Assembly: GCF_000527135.1 (NCBI RefSeq)
Contig: NZ_AZUP01000001.1
Coordinates: 1,798,001 to 1,862,000, forward strand
Source of the DNA: Methyloversatilis discipulorum
GTDB taxonomy: Bacteria; Pseudomonadota; Gammaproteobacteria; Burkholderiales; Rhodocyclaceae
Reading direction: 5' to 3'
DNA length: 64,000 nt
Shown piece by piece: positions 59,281 to 64,000 of this stretch. A model generated the notes under the pieces. The model ran no database searches. It saw only the letters and a list, made by a program, of their open reading frames with translations, and was not told where the DNA came from. A program made the position numbers and the translations under genes. Numbering within the stretch: position 1 is the first letter of the stretch; each line of letters opens with the position of its first letter.

Positions 59281-62200
59281 GCTCTCCGACGCATTCGACC
59301 GAAGGCGCGGCCCCTTCCCGCCACCCGGCGGCGGATTCGCCGAGCGCCTTCAACCTGTCGGCTCTGGCCGTACGCGAGCGCTCGGTCACCCTGTTCATGA
59401 TGATCGTGATCTTCGTCGCCGGCGCGGTGGCGTTCCTGACGCTGGGCCGGGCGGAAGACCCGGCCTTCACGATCAAGCAGATGACCGTGGTCACCGCCTG
59501 GCCCGGCGCCACCGCAAAGGAGATGGAAGAACTCGTCGCCGAACCGCTGGAAAAGCGCCTGCAGGAATTGCGCTGGTATGACCGGGCCGAGACCTACACG
59601 CGCCCGGGCCTCGCCTTTACCACGCTGAACCTGCTCGACAGCACACCGCCGGCTGACGTACCCGAGGAGTTCTATCAGGCGCGCAAGAAACTTGGCGACG
59701 AGGCGCTCAAGCTGCCGCGTGGCGTCATCGGCCCGATGGTGAACGACGAATACGCCGACGTGACCTTCGCGCTCTACGCCTTGAAGGCGCGCGGCGCCGC
59801 GCAGCGACAGCTCGTGCGCGATGCCGAGACACTGCGCCAGCGCCTGCTGCACGTGCCGGGCGTCAACAAGGTGAACATCATCGGCGAACAGGCCGAGCGG
59901 ATCTTCGTCGAGTTCTCACACGACCGCCTCGCGACCCTCGGCGTCTCGCCGCAAGCCCTCTTCGCCGCGCTGAACGGGCGCAACGTCATGACGCCCGCGG
60001 GCTCGATCGAAGCCAGGGGACCGCAGGTCTTCATCCGGCTGGACGGCGCGATCGACGATCTGGAGGCGATCCGCAACACGCCGGTCGCGGCGCGCGGACG
60101 CACGCTCAAGCTCGGCGACGTGGCCGAGGTGAAGCGCGGCTACGAGGACCCGGCCAGCTTCCTCATCCGCAACAACGGTGAACCGGCCCTGCTGCTCGAG
60201 GTCGTGATGCGCGAGGGCTGGAACGGCCTCGATCTCGGCCGCGCGCTGGAGGCCGAAGCTGCCGCGATCAACGCCGAACTCCCGCTGGGCATCAGCCTGT
60301 CCAAGGTCACGGACCAGTCCGTCAACATCAGTTCGGCCGTCGATGAATTCATGCTCAAGTTCGTTGCCGCGCTCGGCGTGGTGATGCTGGTGGGCTTCCT
60401 CAGCATGGGCTGGCGTGCCGGCATCGTGGTGTCGGCCGCAGTGCCGCTGACGCTGGCCGCCGTCTTCGTCGTCATGGCCGCCACCGGCAAGAACTTCGAC
60501 CGCATCACGCTCGGTTCGCTGATCCTCGCCCTCGGCCTGCTGGTCGATGACGCAATCATCGCCATCGAGATGATGGTGGTGAAGATGGAGGAAGGTTACG
60601 ACCGCATCCGCGCGGCGGCCTACGCGTGGAGCCACACCGCGGCGCCCATGCTGTCGGGGACGCTGGTGACGGCGATCGGCTTCATGCCGAACGGCTTCGC
60701 CAAATCGACCGCCGGCGAATACACCAGCAACATGTTCTGGGTCGTCGGCATTTCGCTGATCGCGTCCTGGATCGTCGCCGTGGTGTTCACGCCCTATCTC
60801 GGGGTCAAGCTGCTGCCCAACTACACGCCGCGCGAGGGCGGGCACGGGGCGATCTACGCCACGCCGAACTACCAGCGCTTCCGCCGCCTGCTCGGATCGG
60901 TGATCCAGCGCAAGTGGCTGGTGGCGGCGAGCGTGATCGGTGTCTTCGTCGTCGCGGTGCTGGGCATGGGCGTGGTCAACAAGCAGTTCTTTCCGACCTC
61001 GGACCGGCCGGAGGTGCTGATCGAAGTGCAGATGCCCTATGGCAGCGCGATCCAGCAGACGAGTGCGGCGGTCGCCAAGGTCGAGGCGTGGCTGGCCGAG
61101 CAGCCGGAAGCGAAGATCGTGACCGCCTACATCGGGCAAGGGGCACCGCGCTTCTATCTGGCCATGTCGCCGGAGATGCCCGACCCGTCCTTCTCGAAGA
61201 TTGTCGTCCTCACCGACGACCAGGACGCGCGCGAGGCGCTCAAACTCCGGCTGCGCCAGGCGGTGGCCGACGGTCTGGCGCCGGAAGCGCGCGTACGGGC
61301 CACCCAACTGGTGTTCGGCCCGCCCTCGCCCTTCCCGGTGGCCTTCCGAGTGATGGGGCCGGACGCCAACACGCTGCGCGAGATCGCCGCAGAGGTGCGC
61401 GGCGTGATGCAGGCCTCGCCGCAGATGCGCACGGTCAATACCGACTGGGGCGAGCGCGTGCCCACCCTGCGCTTCTCGCTCGACCAGGACCGGCTGCAGA
61501 GCCTCGGCCTCAGTTCCAGCGACGTGGCGCAGCAGCTTCAGTTCCTGTTGAGCGGCATCCCCATTACCGAGGTGCGCGAAGACATCCGTTCGGTGCAGGT
61601 CGCTGCCCGCTCGGCCGGGCACACCCGGCTCGATCCGGCCAGGATCGGCGATTTCACGCTGGTCGGCGCGACCGGCCAGCGGATTCCGCTGTCGCAGGTG
61701 GGCTCGGTGGAGGTTCAGATGGAAGACCCGATCCTGCGCCGCCGCGACCGCACGCCGACCATCACCGTGCGCGGCGACATCGCCGAGGGCCTGCAGCCGC
61801 CGGATGTGTCCACCGCCGTCTGGCAGGATCTTCAGCCCATCATCGCCAGGTTGCCGGCGGGCTACCGGATCGAACTGGCCGGTTCCATCGAGGAATCCGC
61901 CAAGGCCAACAGCGCCTTGCTGCCGGTCTTCCCCGTCATGATCGCGCTAACGCTGATCACCATCATCTTCCAGGTCCGCTCGATCTCGGCGATGACGATG
62001 GTGTTCGCCACCGCGCCGCTGGGCCTGATCGGGGTGGTGCCCACGCTGCTACTGTTCAACCAGCCCTTCGGCATCAACGCGCTGGTCGGCCTGATTGCGC
62101 TGGCCGGCATCCTGATGCGCAACACGCTCATCCTGATCGGCCAGATCCACGACAACGAGAAGGCGGGCCTGGCCCCCTTTGATGCGGTGGTGGAAGCCAC

Positions 62201-62432
62201 CGTGCAGCGCGCGCGTCCGGTCATCCTGACCGCCCTCGCCGCCATCCTGGCCTTCATCCCGCTCACCCAGTCGGTGTTCTGGGGAACGCTCGCCTACACC
62301 CTGATCGGCGGCACCTTCGCCGGCACCGTTCTGACTCTGGTGTTCCTGCCGGCCATGTATTCCATCTGGTTCAGGATCAGGCCCGCGGGGCGCAGCGCTG
62401 ACCCGTCCGTGCTCCAACCCAGTCACCTATAG
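59277..62432 (+). CDS. RND efflux permease, third system
   Basis: A 1051-residue RND transporter. It begins with an unusual hydrophilic lead of about 24 residues (rich in Ser, Thr and Pro) before the first membrane helix (SVTLFMMIVIFVAGAVAF). The helix-4 motif is LLVDDAIIAIEMMVVKMEEG, and the last domain ends in the usual FAGTVLTLVFLPAMYSIWF. Sequence landmarks such as GRAEDPAFTIKQMTVVTAWPG place it in the TriC/MexK-like branch rather than the AcrB branch. The gene starts inside the stop of the membrane-fusion gene (ATGA). It probably exports hydrophobic or detergent-like compounds. Confidence 0.92.
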   Translation: MSSPTHSTEGAAPSRHPAADSPSAFNLSALAVRERSVTLFMMIVIFVAGAVAFLTLGRAEDPAFTIKQMTVVTAWPGATAKEMEELVAEPLEKRLQELRWYDRAETYTRPGLAFTTLNLLDSTPPADVPEEFYQARKKLGDEALKLPRGVIGPMVNDEYADVTFALYALKARGAAQRQLVRDAETLRQRLLHVPGVNKVNIIGEQAERIFVEFSHDRLATLGVSPQALFAALNGRNVMTPAGSIEARGPQVFIRLDGAIDDLEAIRNTPVAARGRTLKLGDVAEVKRGYEDPASFLIRNNGEPALLLEVVMREGWNGLDLGRALEAEAAAINAELPLGISLSKVTDQSVNISSAVDEFMLKFVAALGVVMLVGFLSMGWRAGIVVSAAVPLTLAAVFVVMAATGKNFDRITLGSLILALGLLVDDAIIAIEMMVVKMEEGYDRIRAAAYAWSHTAAPMLSGTLVTAIGFMPNGFAKSTAGEYTSNMFWVVGISLIASWIVAVVFTPYLGVKLLPNYTPREGGHGAIYATPNYQRFRRLLGSVIQRKWLVAASVIGVFVVAVLGMGVVNKQFFPTSDRPEVLIEVQMPYGSAIQQTSAAVAKVEAWLAEQPEAKIVTAYIGQGAPRFYLAMSPEMPDPSFSKIVVLTDDQDAREALKLRLRQAVADGLAPEARVRATQLVFGPPSPFPVAFRVMGPDANTLREIAAEVRGVMQASPQMRTVNTDWGERVPTLRFSLDQDRLQSLGLSSSDVAQQLQFLLSGIPITEVREDIRSVQVAARSAGHTRLDPARIGDFTLVGATGQRIPLSQVGSVEVQMEDPILRRRDRTPTITVRGDIAEGLQPPDVSTAVWQDLQPIIARLPAGYRIELAGSIEESAKANSALLPVFPVMIALTLITIIFQVRSISAMTMVFATAPLGLIGVVPTLLLFNQPFGINALVGLIALAGILMRNTLILIGQIHDNEKAGLAPFDAVVEATVQRARPVILTALAAILAFIPLTQSVFWGTLAYTLIGGTFAGTVLTLVFLPAMYSIWFRIRPAGRSADPSVLQPSHL

Positions 62433-62444
62433 AAAGGAACTGTC

Positions 62445-63251
62445 ATGTCGCATTCCAAAGTGGTCGTCGTTACCGGTGTGTCGTCGGGCATCGGACGCGC
62501 CGCCGCCCTGAGCCTGGCCAGTCAGGGTTGCCAGGTGTTCGGCACCGTGCGCAACCTTGCCAAGGCAGAGCCGGTACCGGGCGTTGCGCTGATCGAGATG
62601 GATGTGCGCGACGAAGCCTCGGTCAAGCGCGGAATCCAGGCGGTCATCGCGCAGGCCGCGCGCATCGACGTGCTGGTCAACAGTGCGGGCGTGACCCTCC
62701 TGGGCGCGGCCGAAGAAACATCGATCGCCGAAGCGCAGACGCTGTTCGACACCAACCTCTTCGGCCTCCTGCGCACGACCAAGGCAGTGCTGCCGCACAT
62801 GCGCACGCAGCGCTCCGGCCGCATCGTCAATGTGAGTTCGGTGCTGGGCTTCCTGCCGGCGCCCTACATGGCGCTCTATGCGGCCTCCAAGCATGCGGTT
62901 GAAGGTCTGTCCGAATCGCTGGACCACGAGGTCCGCCAGTTCGGCATCCGCGTCGCGCTGGTCGAACCGTCCTTCACCCGGACCAATCTGGATGTCAACG
63001 CGCCCCACGCCACTTCAAGGATTCCCGACTACAACGAGGAGCTCGGCATCGTTTCGCGCGCCATCCAGAACAATGTCCAGAAGGCGCCCCGGCCCGACGG
63101 CGTCGCCGCCGCGATCGTCGGCGCCGCGCTGGGTACATGGAAGATGCGCCATACGCCGAAGGGCGAAGCGTCTCTGCTGGCCAAGCTGCGCCGCTTCATG
63201 CCCGCCGGCCCGGTCGAGAAGGGCCTGCGGAAGACCTTCGGGCTCGCCTGA
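62445..63251 (+). CDS. Short-chain dehydrogenase/reductase
   Basis: A 268-residue SDR oxidoreductase. The cofactor motif is [19 protein letters not shown], followed by [12 protein letters not shown] (NAG-like segment) and the active site with Tyr145 and Lys149 ([12 protein letters not shown]) after NVSSVLG. NAD(P) preference is unclear. It starts 12 bp after the permease gene and is probably in the pump operon, perhaps detoxifying a pump substrate; that link is inferred. The sequence is typical of reductases that act on alcohols or ketones. Confidence 0.9.
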   Translation: MSHSKVVVVTGVSSGIGRAAALSLASQGCQVFGTVRNLAKAEPVPGVALIEMDVRDEASVKRGIQAVIAQAARIDVLVNSAGVTLLGAAEETSIAEAQTLFDTNLFGLLRTTKAVLPHMRTQRSGRIVNVSSVLGFLPAPYMALYAASKHAVEGLSESLDHEVRQFGIRVALVEPSFTRTNLDVNAPHATSRIPDYNEELGIVSRAIQNNVQKAPRPDGVAAAIVGAALGTWKMRHTPKGEASLLAKLRRFMPAGPVEKGLRKTFGLA

Positions 63252-63306
63252 ACATCCGCACCGACCGAGCCCGCCCATGAGAAATCACCAACCGACTATG
63301 CGCGCG

Positions 63307-64000
63307 CCATGACCGTCCCCGACAGCCAGACCGTGGCGGGCTCGCCGCCGATCATCGAAGAGGCGTCACCCGCCCTGCCTGCCGGCGCCGCCTCGCCGTG
63401 GCCGGTGTTCTGGGTCGCCAGCGTGGCGGTGTTTCTTGTGTCGATGGACGGCACCATGCTGTTCGCCGCCTTCAGCGCCCTGCGGGCAGGTTTTCCGCAG
63501 GCCACGGCGGCAGACCTCTCCTGGGTGCTGAATGCCTACACCGTCGTCTATGCCGCGATGCTGATTCCTTCGGGCGGCCTGGCAGACAGGCATGGGCGCA
63601 AAAAGGTTTTTCTCGCCGGTGTTGCGCTGTTTCTGGCGGCGTCCGTTGCCTGCGGTCTGGCGGTCAGCGTGGAGTGGCTGGTCGCGGCAAGAGTCTTCCA
63701 GGCCCTGGGCGCCGCACTGCTGACGCCGGCTTCGCTCTCGCTCGTGCTGGCGGCCTTCCCCGCCGACAGGCGTGCCGTGGCGGTCAGCCTGTGGGGCGCG
63801 GTGGGTGGTCTGGCCGCGGCGGTGGGCCCCAGCCTGGGCGCCTTCGTGATCGCGTCGCTCGGATGGCAATGGGCGTTCTATCTGAACGTGCCGCTGGGCA
63901 TGCTTGCCATCTGGCGCGGTGCAACGCTGCTGACGGAAGCAAAGCAGCCGGCGCGGGGGCGACCGCTCGACCTGGTTGGAATCGCCCTGCTGGTCCACGG
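63307..64000 (+). CDS. MFS transporter, DHA2 family (EmrB/QacA type), cut by window end
   Basis: The first 231 residues of a drug/proton antiporter; the frame stays open to the last base. The sequence has a 25-residue polar lead, a first helix with VFLVSMDGTMLFAAFSAL in place of the more usual LDxTVVNVALP, the loop 2-3 motif A (GGLADRHGRKKVF), and helices to beyond motif C (LAAAVGPSLGAF). It follows the SDR gene by 55 bp in the same direction, so it is probably another member of the pump island. The start ATG at 63307 is the first one not followed by an early stop. Confidence 0.85.

Overview
The window is GC-rich chromosomal DNA from a Gram-negative bacterium, most likely a diazotrophic betaproteobacterium of the Rhodocyclales type. 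This is an inference from gene content: a phasin with an Ala/Lys/Pro-rich tail, dapA-bamC gene order, paired cyanophycin synthetases, the DraT/DraG nitrogenase control pair and a nif-type promoter. No rRNA, tRNA, CRISPR array or intact insertion sequence was recognised.

Layout. 1-5 kb: phasin 3' end, then a CHASE2-PAS-GGDEF-EAL c-di-GMP enzyme preceded in its operon by a LysM/FecR protein. 5-14 kb: a complete MdtABC/MuxABC-type RND pump with its own outer-membrane lipoprotein, read leftward with stop-start overlaps. 14-18 kb: an MFS carrier and a HAD-GT20 fusion that probably makes glucosylglycerol. 18-24 kb: an AcrAB-type pump with a NodT-type outer-membrane protein, whose promoter is embedded in an AcrR-like operator although no acrR gene is adjacent. 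24-32 kb: a cyanophycin locus (DUF1854 protein, ABC transporter with a zinc ribbon, short CphA'/CphA2-like synthetase, full CphA). 32-35 kb: a NIT-domain protein, a TetR regulator, cobA, and an intergenic region rich in REP-like palindromes. 35-43 kb: bamC-dapA, an HDAC-family hydrolase, and a MoxR-DUF58-transglutaminase-MltB operon joined by 3-4 base overlaps.

43-46.6 kb is a small accessory island of visibly lower GC: an orphan SMI1/KNR4 immunity-like gene, two unrecognised membrane proteins, a decayed copy of the mltB 3' end, three copies of one extended -10 promoter motif, and a ferric-reductase-like gene reduced to its two ends. 46.6-52.5 kb: a HIT protein, draT-draG, a GlcG-like protein facing a LysR regulator, and a ferredoxin-rubrerythrin fusion behind a sigma-54 promoter with a NifA-type upstream site. 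52.7-55.8 kb: a small catabolic or secondary-metabolism operon (thioesterase, chromene-carboxylate-isomerase-like, CmcJ-like) opposite a GlxA-type regulator. 55.9-64 kb: a third RND pump, split around its own TetR gene with matching operators on both sides, followed by an SDR and a truncated DHA2 MFS carrier.

Themes: carbon and nitrogen storage (PHA, cyanophycin), nitrogenase switch-off by ADP-ribosylation, osmoprotection, and unusual density of drug/solvent efflux (three full RND systems, two MFS carriers). The least-described pieces are the nif-promoter ferredoxin-rubrerythrin fusion, the ABC/DUF1854 partners of cyanophycin synthetase, and the accessory island with repeated promoters.
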